DNA from: Serratia plymuthica
GTDB taxonomy: Bacteria; Pseudomonadota; Gammaproteobacteria; Enterobacterales; Enterobacteriaceae
Direction: 5' to 3'
Assembly (NCBI RefSeq): GCF_018336935.1
Contig: NZ_CP068771.1
Coordinates: 2,232,001-2,296,000, forward strand
DNA: 64,000 nt
The stretch's first letter is position 1; each line of letters begins with the position of its first letter. Below the pieces are notes generated by a model, which did no database searches, was not told where the DNA came from, and worked only from the letters and a program-made list of their open reading frames with translations. A program made the translations under genes and the position numbers. Positions 34,147 to 42,587 of the stretch are shown here, one piece after another.

Positions 34147-35070
34147 ATGAAAATCAGAAGCGTGCTGTTGATATTGCTGAGCCTGTTTATGGCTTTTAAC
34201 GCCCAGGCGAAAACCTACAAGGTCGGCGTCGCGCTGGCCAATTTCGATCTCAACTTCGTGTCCATTTTACGCTCGCAAATGGTGAGCGAACTTAAGCGGT
34301 TGAACATGGACGGCCAGTTTGTCGATGCCAAAGGCGACGTGGCGCTGCAAGTGCAACAGGTGGACGATTTCATCAACCTGGGGGTGGATGCCATTATCCT
34401 CAACCCGGTGGATACCCAGGGCGTGAAGCCGATGATGGATGCCGCCGAGCGTGCCCACATCCCGCTGATTTTCGTCAATCGCAAACCGGAAGTTAAGCTG
34501 GGTAATGCCATGGCGTATGTGGGGTCAGACTCGGCGGAAGGCGGCAAGTTGCAAATGGAGGCGCTGGCGAAACGGATGAATTATCGCGGTAATGTGGCGA
34601 TCCTGATGGGTGCGCTGTCCAATGAAGAGGCGCGTGAACGCACCCGCGCGGTGGAAGCGGTGATCGCCAGGTATAAGGACATGAAGGTACTGGAAAAGCA
34701 GAGCGCCAAATGGCAGCGCAATGAAGCGGTGGATGTGGTGTCCGGGTGGTTGCTGAACGGCCGCCCGATCGACGCTATCGCCGCCAATAACGATGAAATG
34801 GCGATTGGCGCCATCATGGCGCTGAACCAGGCCAAAAACAAAAGCGTCCTGGTGGCGGGCATTGACGGTACGCCGGACGGCCTGCAGTTTATTAAAAACG
34901 GTGGCATGGTATTGACCATTTTCCAGGACGCCAAAGGGCAGGCTATCGGGGCGGTGCAGGTCACCAGGGCATTGCTGGAAAAGCAAAAGACCGAGGCTTA
35001 CCACTGGGTGCCTTATAAAACCGTCACTCAGCAGAATCTGGCGGAGTTTGCGGCCGCCAATCAACAATAG
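34147..35070 (+). CDS. Periplasmic sugar/polyol-binding protein (RbsB/IbpA-like), orphan
   Basis: A 307-residue type I periplasmic-binding protein with signal peptide (VLLILLSLFMAFNAQA, cleavage near residue 22), a YKVGVALANFDLNFVS first strand, GVDAIILNPVDTQGV and AIAANNDEMAIGAIMAL, all typical of ribose/inositol-type binding proteins. It is the third gene of the sigma-54-controlled operon, 93 bases after the isomerase with a GGAT-type ribosome-binding site. No permease or ATPase gene follows, so the rest of the importer must be elsewhere. A 13-bp-arm terminator overlaps its stop. Confidence 0.82.
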   Translation: MKIRSVLLILLSLFMAFNAQAKTYKVGVALANFDLNFVSILRSQMVSELKRLNMDGQFVDAKGDVALQVQQVDDFINLGVDAIILNPVDTQGVKPMMDAAERAHIPLIFVNRKPEVKLGNAMAYVGSDSAEGGKLQMEALAKRMNYRGNVAILMGALSNEEARERTRAVEAVIARYKDMKVLEKQSAKWQRNEAVDVVSGWLLNGRPIDAIAANNDEMAIGAIMALNQAKNKSVLVAGIDGTPDGLQFIKNGGMVLTIFQDAKGQAIGAVQVTRALLEKQKTEAYHWVPYKTVTQQNLAEFAAANQQ

Positions 35071-35092
35071 CCGCAGGTTCTGCGGCTATTGT
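35064..35092. terminator. Strong bidirectional terminator overlapping a stop codon
   Basis: ACAATAGCCGCAG (35064-35076) pairs perfectly with CTGCGGCTATTGT (35080-35092) around a GTT loop. The 5' arm contains the TAG stop of the binding-protein gene. The convergent MFS gene ends 17 bases further on. Confidence 0.8.
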
Positions 35093-35108
35093 CGGATGGT
35101 TTCATTAC

Positions 35109-36326
35109 TCAGGCGACGGCGCGCGGGGTGCGCTTGGCCAGCATGCGCAGCGTCAGGCCGCCCGCCGACGCCAGCGTGGCCAGCAATACGACGCCCGGCC
35201 AACCGGCGCTTTCGAGGACTTTGCTGCCGAGAGCGGCACCGCTCGCCATACCGATGAACACCAGGGTAAACATGATGGCATTCAGGCGGCTGCGGGCAGC
35301 CGGATTGATGGCGTAAATAATGGTCTGGTGCGCCACCAGCGTCGCCTGGATACCAAGATCAAAACCGACCGCGCTCAGCGCGATGAGCGCCAGCTGTGCG
35401 GGCAGCGGAAGCCAGGGCAGCAGAAACATCAGGGCGAATGAACACACCACCATGGCGGCGCCGATTTTAGTGACATAGTCCGGCCCGTGACGATCGGCCA
35501 GCATGCCCGCCAGGGGGGCTGCCAGCGCACCGGCCGCGCCTGCCAACCCAAAAGCACCGGCTACGGCGCTGCCAAGCTGATATTTTTCCGCCAGCATGAC
35601 CGCCAGCGTCGACCAGAAAGCGCTGAACGCGACCGACAGCAAGCCCTGAGCCAACGCCGCACGCCGCAGTTCCGGGTAGTCGGCCCACAGTTTCCCCAAT
35701 GAGCGCAGCAGCGCCGGGTAGCTCAGCGTGGTATTGGGTTTAAAACGCGGCAGTACCGCGCCGATCGTGAGGGTAATGACCAGCACCCCCAATGCCGCCA
35801 GCATATAAACGCTGCGCCAGCCGAAATATTCCGCCACCACGCCGCTGAACACGCGCGAGAGTAAAATGCCGGCTAGCAACCCGGTCATCACCGTGCCTAC
35901 CGTTTTGCCCCGGTTGGCGTCCGAAGCGAGCGTGGCGGCCGCCGGGATAATGTCCTGCGCTACCGTCGCGGCCAAGCCGATCGCCAGGCTGCTGAGCAAC
36001 AGCAGCGGAAATGAAGAAGAAAAACCGCACAGCAGCAGGGTGAGTGCCAACAGCACGCCCTTTATCCGAATGATCTGGCGGCGATCGTGACGGTCGCCCA
36101 GCGGAGCCAGCAGCAGGATGCCCAGCGCATAGCCCGCCTGGGTCAGCGTGGGTACCATGCCGGTATCGCTGACCCCGGCGTGGAAGGTGTTGCCCATAAT
36201 GCTCAGCATCGGCTGGCTGTAGTAAATGGACGCCACGCTCAGACCGGCGCCGGCGGCCAGCAGGAAAACGATTTTGGCGGAAAGCGCATTGTCGGGCGCG
36301 GTGGTGGTGGCTGAAATCAGGCTCAT
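35109..36326 (-). CDS. MFS transporter, DHA1 efflux type
   Basis: A 405-residue 12-helix MFS protein with GDRHDRRQIIRIKG in the loop between helices 2 and 3 (about residues 77-90) and an early SIYYSQPMLSIMG segment typical of the YnfM/YgaY-like group of exporters. It is divergent from a LysR regulator at 36423, so that regulator is the likely controller. The substrate is unknown. The 96-base gap between the starts holds a perfect 15-base palindrome. Confidence 0.85.
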   Translation of the reverse strand: MSLISATTTAPDNALSAKIVFLLAAGAGLSVASIYYSQPMLSIMGNTFHAGVSDTGMVPTLTQAGYALGILLLAPLGDRHDRRQIIRIKGVLLALTLLLCGFSSSFPLLLLSSLAIGLAATVAQDIIPAAATLASDANRGKTVGTVMTGLLAGILLSRVFSGVVAEYFGWRSVYMLAALGVLVITLTIGAVLPRFKPNTTLSYPALLRSLGKLWADYPELRRAALAQGLLSVAFSAFWSTLAVMLAEKYQLGSAVAGAFGLAGAAGALAAPLAGMLADRHGPDYVTKIGAAMVVCSFALMFLLPWLPLPAQLALIALSAVGFDLGIQATLVAHQTIIYAINPAARSRLNAIMFTLVFIGMASGAALGSKVLESAGWPGVVLLATLASAGGLTLRMLAKRTPRAVA

Positions 36327-36409
36327 GACGGTTATCCAGAACGAGTAAAGTGGGGCTATTCTTGCCAGTTTTCGGTGGAAACTGTAGCCCCCGCACAGGT
36401 AAAACTGTT

Positions 36410-36424
36410 ATACGTAATACGTAT
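36410..36424. promoter_or_regulatory. Palindrome overlapping the LysR start codon
   Basis: ATACGTA-A-TACGTAT is a perfect odd-length palindrome; its last two bases are the first two of the LysR ATG. A regulator bound here could block its own expression while acting on the divergent MFS promoter. Confidence 0.5.
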
Positions 36425-37361
36425 GAATAAAAATCCTTTTCCCAATGGCGATCGTATAGCCATGCTGCAAACTCTGGTGCGCATTGTCGACAGCGGCAGC
36501 CTCTCGGCTGCGGCGGCGCAAATGAACACCTCACAGCCCACCATTAGCCGGCGTCTCCAGGTGCTGGAGCAACTGCTCGGCGTTAAATTAATCCAGCGTA
36601 CGACTCACGCCATGAAGCTGACGGACGACGGCGAGCGTTGCTATCAGCATGCGCGCAAGCTGATTGAGCACTGGCAAATCATGGAGGATGAACTGCGCGG
36701 CGTGCGCGATGAACCCGTGGGCGTATTGCGGGTGCGTGCGCCGCATGCCTTTGGCCAGGATCAACTGATCGGGCCGCTGGGGGATTACCTGCAACGCTAT
36801 CGTCAGACCAGCGTGGAATGGACGCTCAACGATCATTCGCCCGATTTCATTCCGCAAGGCGTGGATTGCGCAATCCACGTCGGTGCGGTGACCGATCCTT
36901 CGGTGGTCGCGGTGCTGCTGGCGCAGGTGCCGCGCATTGTGGTGGCTGCGCCTGAACTGCTGGCGCGCCACACGCCGCCGGCGCAGATCGGCGATTTGGC
37001 GCAGTTGCCCTGGCTGGCGCTAAACAGTTTTTATCGCAATGAAGTGACGTTGACGCATACCGCCAGCGGCGAAGATTACCGTTTTGACATCGTTCCCAGG
37101 CTGAGTACCGACAGCCTTTATGCCGTGCGCAAGGCGGCGCTGAACGGCGTGGGGGTGGCCATGTTGTCATCCTGGGTGGTCAAACAGGATCTGGAGCAGG
37201 GGCTGCTTACCCCGTTGATGCCGGACTGGCACGCCGCGCCCTTGCCGATTTATCTGCTTTACCCCTATGCCAGTTATTATCCGGCGCGGTTGCGTAAATT
37301 CCTTGAGCTGATGAAAGAAGTGATGCCGCGCATCACCGGCGCGCAGGCGCCATTGCCGTGA
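36423..37361 (+). CDS. LysR-family regulator of the divergent MFS gene
   Basis: A LysR protein of about 312 residues with the helix-turn-helix SLSAAAAQMNTSQPTISRRL followed by LEQLLGVKLIQRTTHAMKLT, of the CrgA/AaeR-like group. The start at 36423 is preferred; a GTG at 36375 would overlap more of the divergent control region and an internal ATG at 36462 is also possible, and none has a strong ribosome-binding site. Divergent to an MFS exporter gene. Effector unknown. Confidence 0.82.
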   Translation: MNKNPFPNGDRIAMLQTLVRIVDSGSLSAAAAQMNTSQPTISRRLQVLEQLLGVKLIQRTTHAMKLTDDGERCYQHARKLIEHWQIMEDELRGVRDEPVGVLRVRAPHAFGQDQLIGPLGDYLQRYRQTSVEWTLNDHSPDFIPQGVDCAIHVGAVTDPSVVAVLLAQVPRIVVAAPELLARHTPPAQIGDLAQLPWLALNSFYRNEVTLTHTASGEDYRFDIVPRLSTDSLYAVRKAALNGVGVAMLSSWVVKQDLEQGLLTPLMPDWHAAPLPIYLLYPYASYYPARLRKFLELMKEVMPRITGAQAPLP

Positions 37362-37521
37362 GGGTGACGGTTTTGCCCGGCGCACAGCGGAATAGGTCGT
37401 CAGCGCAGCGATAAACAGCGTAAATGTAGAGCGCCGGCGGGCGGATTCGACCTGATTGGCGACGGTATCTGTTTGATAATCGAAGAACACCTACTGTCCA
37501 TTTCACTCGAGAGAATCGCCC

Positions 37522-38283
37522 ATGCACTTTACTCAAGCCATTGCCAGACTCCCTGCCGATAGCTGCGGCAGCGGCCAGACTACCGCTCAATTGGGCGCGC
37601 CGGATATCGCCGCCACCGGCCGTCAGTTTTTGGCCTATGTGGATACCTTGCTGCGCCTGGGCCTGAAAGTGACGGTGCTACCGGCGGCCCCGGCCTTCCC
37701 GGACGCTCACTTTGTGGAAGACACGGCGGTGGTGATGCCGGAGCTGACGGTGATCACCCATCCGGGGGCGCCGAGCCGCCAGGGCGAGGTGGACACCATT
37801 GCGCCGCTGTTTGAAGGCGTGCGCCCGGTGGTACGGATGAGCCGGCGCGGCCACCTTGACGGCGGCGACGTGCTGTTGGTCGATCGTCAGTTTTTTATTG
37901 GCCTGACGGCGCGCACCGATGAAGCCGGCATTGGCGAGTTTGCCGCTGCGGTAGAGCCGTATGGCTACCGGGTGACCGCCATTGAAGTCAGCGCCGGTCT
38001 GCACCTGAAATCCATCGTCAACTATGTTGGCCACAACACCCTGCTGCTGACGGAAGACTACCAGCGCCATCCTGCCTTTAGCGGCTTTAACGGCATCGTC
38101 ATCCCTGAAGCGGAGTCCTACGCCGGCAACACGCTGTGGATCAACGATACCTTGATTACCCCACGGGGTTACCCACACACGCTGGCCCAAATCGAAAAGT
38201 TGGGCATGCCTATCGTTCAGCTCGACACCAGCGAATTTAAAAAAATGGACGGCGGCCTGACCTGCCTGTCACTTCGTTTCTAG
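37522..38283 (+). CDS. Dimethylarginine dimethylaminohydrolase (DDAH)-like amidinotransferase
   Basis: A 253-residue guanidine-modifying enzyme with the pentein-fold signature: PDAHFVEDTAVVM (about residues 60-72), HLDGGDVLL (111-119), catalytic His161 in SAGLHLKSIVNYV and catalytic Cys248 in MDGGLTCLSLRF. DDAH hydrolyses N-omega-methylated arginines to citrulline and methylamines; arginine deiminase-type activity on a related compound is the alternative. It starts a same-strand cluster with a histidine/arginine-type binding protein and two permeases, which suggests catabolism of the imported arginine derivative. Confidence 0.88.
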   Translation: MHFTQAIARLPADSCGSGQTTAQLGAPDIAATGRQFLAYVDTLLRLGLKVTVLPAAPAFPDAHFVEDTAVVMPELTVITHPGAPSRQGEVDTIAPLFEGVRPVVRMSRRGHLDGGDVLLVDRQFFIGLTARTDEAGIGEFAAAVEPYGYRVTAIEVSAGLHLKSIVNYVGHNTLLLTEDYQRHPAFSGFNGIVIPEAESYAGNTLWINDTLITPRGYPHTLAQIEKLGMPIVQLDTSEFKKMDGGLTCLSLRF

Positions 38284-38310
38284 CGCTTTCTTTCACCGGG
38301 GATCTCAGCC

Positions 38311-39084
38311 ATGAAAAAAACATTAGCGGTTCTACTGACCAGCCTGGCCCTGGGTGGCCCGGCGGCGGCCCAGTCTTTCGATACCATCAGCTTTGGCGTC
38401 GACGGCGGTTATCCGCCTTTTGACGTGCTTTCGCCCAGCGGCGAGATCACCGGTTTTGATATCGATATCGCCAATGCGCTGTGTACGCAGCTGCATGCCA
38501 AATGCGTTTTCGTCAAACAGCCTTTTGAAAGCATGATCGCGGCGCTCAATGCGCGTAAGTTCGATGCCATTATCGCTTCATTGACCATCACCGACGAGCG
38601 CAAGAAAGAAGTGGACTTTACCGATCGCTACTACCGCAGCTCGGCGCAGTTGGTGGCGCGCAAGGGCAGCCCGTTGCTGCCGGACGCCGCCAGCCTGAAA
38701 GGCAAAACGGTCGGCGTGCAGACCGGTTCCATTCATGAAACCTATGCGAAGAAACATTGGGCCGGACAGGGCGTGAAGATCGTTTCTTACGCCAACCAGG
38801 ACAATGTCTATCTGGATTTGATGTCCGGGCGGATTAATGCGTCGTTGCAGGATAATACCCAGGCGGCCAGCAGCTTTATCGATACGCCGCGCGGGCAGAA
38901 ATTTGCTTTCGCCGGGCCGGCGATTACGGACAGCAGCATCTCCTCTGACGTGGGCATCGCGGTGGGCAAGGACAACCCGGCGCTGCGTGACGCGCTCAAC
39001 GGCGCCATTAAGGCCATCCGCGCCGATGGCACCTACGACGCCATCCAGAAAAAGTATTTCAGCTTCGACATTTACGGCGGCTAA
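38311..39084 (+). CDS. Periplasmic amino-acid-binding protein (ArgT/HisJ-like)
   Basis: A 257-residue family-3 binding protein with signal peptide (VLLTSLALGGPAAA, cleavage near residue 20) and hallmark blocks ISFGVDGGYPPFDVLSPSGE, ITGFDIDIANALC and MIAALNARKFDAIIASLTIT, as in the lysine/arginine/ornithine and histidine binding proteins. It follows the DDAH gene by 27 bases and precedes two HisQ/HisM-type permeases, so it should feed arginine-like ligands, perhaps methylarginines, to that importer. Confidence 0.88.
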   Translation: MKKTLAVLLTSLALGGPAAAQSFDTISFGVDGGYPPFDVLSPSGEITGFDIDIANALCTQLHAKCVFVKQPFESMIAALNARKFDAIIASLTITDERKKEVDFTDRYYRSSAQLVARKGSPLLPDAASLKGKTVGVQTGSIHETYAKKHWAGQGVKIVSYANQDNVYLDLMSGRINASLQDNTQAASSFIDTPRGQKFAFAGPAITDSSISSDVGIAVGKDNPALRDALNGAIKAIRADGTYDAIQKKYFSFDIYGG

Positions 39085-39138
39085 ACCGGCGCGCCGACGC
39101 CGGCTGGCCCGGCATCAAGTCAAGTATGGGAGGGTGGG

Positions 39139-39831
39139 ATGGTCATCGAGTATTTGCCGTTGCTGGCTCACGGCGCGGCGCTGTCGCTGTGCGTGATGCT
39201 GGTTTCGCTGGCGGTGGCGCTGGCGCTCGGCCTGATCAATGCGCTGATCAAGCTGTTTGGCCCGCGCTGGCTGCGTTGGCTATCGACGGGGTACACCACG
39301 CTGGTGCGCGGCATTCCCGAACTGGTGATCATGCTGTTGCTGTTCTTTGGCGGCGAAATGCTGGTCAACGGCGTTCTTGGCCTGCTGGGGTTGGGGCCGT
39401 TGCGCTTCAACACCTTTATCTCCGGCGTGCTGGCGATTGGTTTCGTGTTTGGCGCTTACTACACGGAAACCTTTCGCGGCGCTTTTCTCACCGTTGAGCG
39501 CGGGCAACTGGAAGCCGCAATGGCCTACGGCATGCGCCCAGGGCAGGTGTTTCGTCGTGTTCTGCTGCCGCAAATGCTGAGTTTCGCCATTCCCGGGATC
39601 AACAATAACTGGCTCGGCTTGATGAAAGCCTCGGCGCTGGTGTCGATCCTGGGGCTGGAGGACATGGTGTGGCTGGCGGAGCAGGCGGGGCGAGCGACGC
39701 AAAAAACCTTCCTGTTCTATTTCCTGGTGGCGCTGATCTATATGGCGATCACCGCGATCTCCAGTTGGGGCTTTAGCCGGCTGACGCGCCGCTACGCGCT
39801 GGCTTCCTCGACCGCTGCAGGAACACGCTGA
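39139..39831 (+). CDS. Amino-acid ABC permease, HisQ/ArtQ-like
   Basis: A 230-residue membrane protein with about five helices and the polar amino-acid permease EAA region (EAAMAYGMRPGQVFRRVLLP, about residues 125-144) of the HisQ family. Preceded by GGGAGGGTGGG, which contains a purine-rich ribosome-binding site. Its stop overlaps the start of the next permease gene. It forms a heterodimer with that partner. Confidence 0.87.
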   Translation: MVIEYLPLLAHGAALSLCVMLVSLAVALALGLINALIKLFGPRWLRWLSTGYTTLVRGIPELVIMLLLFFGGEMLVNGVLGLLGLGPLRFNTFISGVLAIGFVFGAYYTETFRGAFLTVERGQLEAAMAYGMRPGQVFRRVLLPQMLSFAIPGINNNWLGLMKASALVSILGLEDMVWLAEQAGRATQKTFLFYFLVALIYMAITAISSWGFSRLTRRYALASSTAAGTR

Positions 39832-40553
39832 TGACTCTGCAAGATATGCTGGAAGTGACCCCCACTTTTTTGTGGAGCGACGGTTCGGATGTGACGGGGC
39901 TGGCGCTGACGGCCAAACTGTTTTTGCTGTCGGTGGTGCCGGGCCTGCTATTGGCGGTGCTGATGGCGGTCGGCCAGGTGTATGGCCCGCGCCCGCTCTC
40001 CTGGTTGATCCGTTGCGTCACCTATTTTTTCCGCAGCACGCCGCTGTATCTGCAATTGATGCTGATTTACTACGGCCTGTCGCAGTTCGACGTGGTGCAG
40101 TTGGGCTGGCAGAACGATCAGCCTTTCTGGCTGCTGTTTCGCGACGCCACTTTCTGCGCCACGCTGGCGTTGGTGCTCAATACCAGCGCCTACGTCGCCG
40201 AGCTGTTGGCCGGCATGATGGGCACCTTTCCCCGGCAGGAGTGGGTCGCCGGCGAGGCGTTTGGCATGAGCCAGTGGCAGATCATTCGCCGGCTGGTGCT
40301 GCCGGCGACGTTACGGCGGGGGATTCCGGCGCTGAATAACGAGATGGTCTTTCTGCTGCACGCCACGTCGCTGGCCAGCACGGTGACGCTGCTGGACATT
40401 ACCGGGGTGGCGCGCGCTTTTTACGCCGCCACCTATTCGCCGTTTATTCCCTTCCTGATGGCGGCGGCGCTTTATCTGCTCTGCACCTTCCTGCTGATCT
40501 TCCTGTTTTCGCGGGCAGAACGGCGCTGGCTGGCCTTTATTCGCCGTGACTGA
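39831..40553 (+). CDS. Amino-acid ABC permease, HisM-like
   Basis: A 240-residue HisM-type permease with the EAA-like loop EAFGMSQWQIIRRLVLPATL (about residues 137-156) and six hydrophobic helices. It begins at the stop of its partner (TGATG overlap). A HisP/ArgT-type ATPase normally completes this transporter but none is encoded in the window, so an ATPase from another locus must be shared. Convergent with the Lrp gene, seven bases apart. Confidence 0.87.
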   Translation: MTLQDMLEVTPTFLWSDGSDVTGLALTAKLFLLSVVPGLLLAVLMAVGQVYGPRPLSWLIRCVTYFFRSTPLYLQLMLIYYGLSQFDVVQLGWQNDQPFWLLFRDATFCATLALVLNTSAYVAELLAGMMGTFPRQEWVAGEAFGMSQWQIIRRLVLPATLRRGIPALNNEMVFLLHATSLASTVTLLDITGVARAFYAATYSPFIPFLMAAALYLLCTFLLIFLFSRAERRWLAFIRRD

Positions 40554-40559
40554 GGCGGT

Positions 40560-41030
40560 TCAGGAGCGCTTGATGGATTGCAATTCGGTCAGGGTAACGA
40601 TTTTATCCACCCGGAATTTTTTGCTGGTCAGCCAGGCGTCGGCCAGCAGCCGGTAGCTTTCCATGCTGCGGCAGCCGATACGCACCAGAAAATCGAAACT
40701 GCCGCTGACCAGCCAGCAATCCAGCACCTCTGGGGTATTGCGCATTTCCTGCTCGAACGCCGGCTGGGAATGGCCATGATCGGCCAGCGCGATTTGCGCC
40801 TGTATCACAAAGGCATGCTCCGGTTCCGGCAGTTCGATAATGGCGCTGTAGCCACGGATAATGCCGTCTCGCTCCAGCCCGCGTACCCGTTCCTGGCAGG
40901 GACGAGCGGTCAGGTTGACCTGCTCGGAGAGCTTTTGATAGGAAATGCGGCCATCCCGGCACAGTATTTCAAGGATTTTTTTGTCGATTCGATCAAGCCG
41001 GGCTTTCTTTTCCACAGATAGGGCGTCCAA
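40560..41030 (-). CDS. Lrp/AsnC-family transcriptional regulator
   Basis: A protein of about 156 residues with the Lrp helix-turn-helix LDRIDKKILEILCRDGRISY (about residues 12-31) and KLSEQVNLTARPCQERVRGL, followed by an alpha-beta RAM effector domain. Lrp-type regulators sense amino acids, which fits control of the DDAH/transporter/deacylase cluster. The start is uncertain: TTG at 41030 or GTG at 41015, with weak ribosome-binding sites. With the TTG start it shares one base with the start of the divergent deacylase gene, leaving no intergenic promoter space. Confidence 0.82.
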   Translation of the reverse strand: MDALSVEKKARLDRIDKKILEILCRDGRISYQKLSEQVNLTARPCQERVRGLERDGIIRGYSAIIELPEPEHAFVIQAQIALADHGHSQPAFEQEMRNTPEVLDCWLVSGSFDFLVRIGCRSMESYRLLADAWLTSKKFRVDKIVTLTELQSIKRS

Positions 41031-42133
41031 TGAAAAGTAAACATCATAAGTTACCTGAACATGCCCTGGGTGGGCAGCGCCAATTCACCAGTTTTCATTT
41101 CGGCCAGCCCGGTCAGGGCGAAAAGATTTACCTGCAGGCCGGTCTGCATGCCGACGAACTGCCGGGCATGCTGGTGCTGCATTATCTTAAAAGATTACTC
41201 AGCCAGGCGGAACGGCGCGGTGAACTGCAAAGTGAAATAATCATTGTCCCGGTCGCCAATCCGTTGGGGCTGGCGCAGGTGCTGCTCAACGGCGGCGTCG
41301 GGCGGTTTGACCTGGCCAGCGGCCGCAATTTCAACCGCGACTTTCCCGATCTGGCTCTGTTGCTGCAGCATGAGGCCTTTGCCTCGCCGGAGCCTGTCGT
41401 AACGCAGGTACGCGCGGCGATGCGCGAAGCCTTGCACGCCATGCCGGACCGCAGCGAGGTGGAAGCCCTGCGCCGACAATTGCTGTTACTGGCCTGCGAT
41501 GCCGATGTGGTGCTGGACCTGCATTGCGATGACCGCGCGATATTGCATATGTATGCCGACCCGGCCTGGCGCGAGCAGGCGGAAGACCTGGCGCGCCGCA
41601 TGGGGATCGGCGCGGTGCTGCTTTCGCAAGACAGCGGGGGCGGCTCGTTCGACGAAGCCTGTGGGCTGCCGTGGCATCGGCTGGCGCAGCAGCATCCTGC
41701 GTTAAACCTGCAGCCCGGCTGCATGGCGGTCACGCTGGAACTGCGTGGGCAACAGGATATCGGCCACGAACTGGCCGGCAAGGATGCCGAACGTCTCTAT
41801 GGGTATTTGCAGCACCGTGGCGCAATTGCGGGCGAGCCGCCGGCAATGCCTCCGTTGGACGTCGCCATGCTGCCGTTTGCCGCCGGGGAGATTGTTACCG
41901 CACCCGCCAGCGGCATTCTGCTGCCGTTGCGCCAGCCGGGTGAGTGGGTGGAGGCGGATGAGGCCGTGGCGGAAATCATTGACCCGATCACCGATACGGT
42001 AAAAGCGGTGCGTGCCCAGGCGGGCGGGCTAATCTATGCCAGCCGCCGCGCGCCCTTTGTCACCCTGGGGGCGGAAATCATGAAGATCGCCGGTAAAACG
42101 CCCTACAAAGGCGGCGGTGGTCTGGCGTCGTGA
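41030..42133 (+). CDS. Succinylglutamate desuccinylase/aspartoacylase (M14) family zinc deacylase
   Basis: A 367-residue zinc hydrolase with the ligand pair in LQAGLHADELPGMLVLHYL (His40, Glu43) and the third ligand in VVLDLHCDDRAI (His near residue 165), plus the GRNFNRDFPDL substrate-binding segment, as in AstE, aspartoacylase and DoeB-like deacylases. It probably removes an acyl group from an N-acylated amino acid. AGGG lies six bases before the ATG. It is divergent from Lrp and next to the arginine-derivative uptake genes, so an N-acyl-arginine or ornithine derivative is a plausible substrate, as inference. Confidence 0.83.
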   Translation: MKSKHHKLPEHALGGQRQFTSFHFGQPGQGEKIYLQAGLHADELPGMLVLHYLKRLLSQAERRGELQSEIIIVPVANPLGLAQVLLNGGVGRFDLASGRNFNRDFPDLALLLQHEAFASPEPVVTQVRAAMREALHAMPDRSEVEALRRQLLLLACDADVVLDLHCDDRAILHMYADPAWREQAEDLARRMGIGAVLLSQDSGGGSFDEACGLPWHRLAQQHPALNLQPGCMAVTLELRGQQDIGHELAGKDAERLYGYLQHRGAIAGEPPAMPPLDVAMLPFAAGEIVTAPASGILLPLRQPGEWVEADEAVAEIIDPITDTVKAVRAQAGGLIYASRRAPFVTLGAEIMKIAGKTPYKGGGGLAS

Positions 42134-42447
42134 TAGGCATTAAAAGAGCGGCGATAACGCCGCCGTCCATCGGCAGATCGCTGCCTAACCAACCCGGCGT
42201 CCGGGCCAGGCAAATCAAAATCGCTGGTTCATCAGGCGAGGCCATCCGTTTCAATCAGCGCCGATACCCTTCGCCAATCCGGGAAGCCAGTTCATGTTGC
42301 GCAAAGCATGGCAATGATCCCGGGGCTGATTGAGTTACCCGTGCCATGAATGAAATGCATGAATAGCGGGAAAGATGGCTAGCTGACCACCGTCCATGTT
42401 AAATTTGCTTGGTGCTCCGTAACGCCTGATGACAAAGAGAATTAAAA
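42134..42447. other. Intergenic region without a clear gene
   Basis: No convincing gene is seen. A hairpin GCGGCG-ATAA-CGCCGC at 42148-42163 is followed on the minus strand by CTCTTTTA, as for a minus-strand terminator, yet no minus-strand gene ends here. A minus-strand frame at 42255-42347 could encode 30 residues ending in ELASRIGEGYRR, without a ribosome-binding site; it may be the tail of a decayed gene. The right end must hold the promoter of yoaK. Confidence 0.4.
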
Positions 42448-42546
42448 ATGAAGATCGGCTATTTTTTCCCTATTGCGATTATTGTAGCGGCCTTGGTTCT
42501 GCTGACCCTGTTTTTTGTCGGCGGCTATGCCACTCCGGGCGGTTGA
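42448..42546 (+). CDS. yoaK: Small single-helix inner-membrane protein YoaK
   Basis: A 32-codon gene: MKIGYFFPIAIIVAALVLLT then a short FFVGGYATPGG end. It has one hydrophobic helix (about residues 5-25) and matches the remembered E. coli YoaK in length, N-terminal pattern (M-[KR]-I-G-x-x-F-P) and the C-terminal GGYA-x-PG motif. E. coli YoaK is a small inner-membrane protein of unknown role. The gene is too short for standard gene callers. It is followed 41 bases later by another small gene on the same strand. Confidence 0.85.
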   Translation: MKIGYFFPIAIIVAALVLLTLFFVGGYATPGG

Positions 42547-42587
42547 GCGCCATCATGTAACCGTTCGGGACAGAGAAGTCAGTGTCT

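Noticed and set aside
36414-36424. GTAATACGTAT shared between the LysR-MFS gap and the gan control region at 15023-15033
   Set aside because: The match is 11 bases within a palindrome in an unrelated gap; most likely coincidence rather than a GanR site.
42255-42347. Minus-strand 30-residue frame ending ELASRIGEGYRR, with a downstream T-tailed hairpin
   Set aside because: No ribosome-binding site and no recognised family; mentioned only in the intergenic entry.
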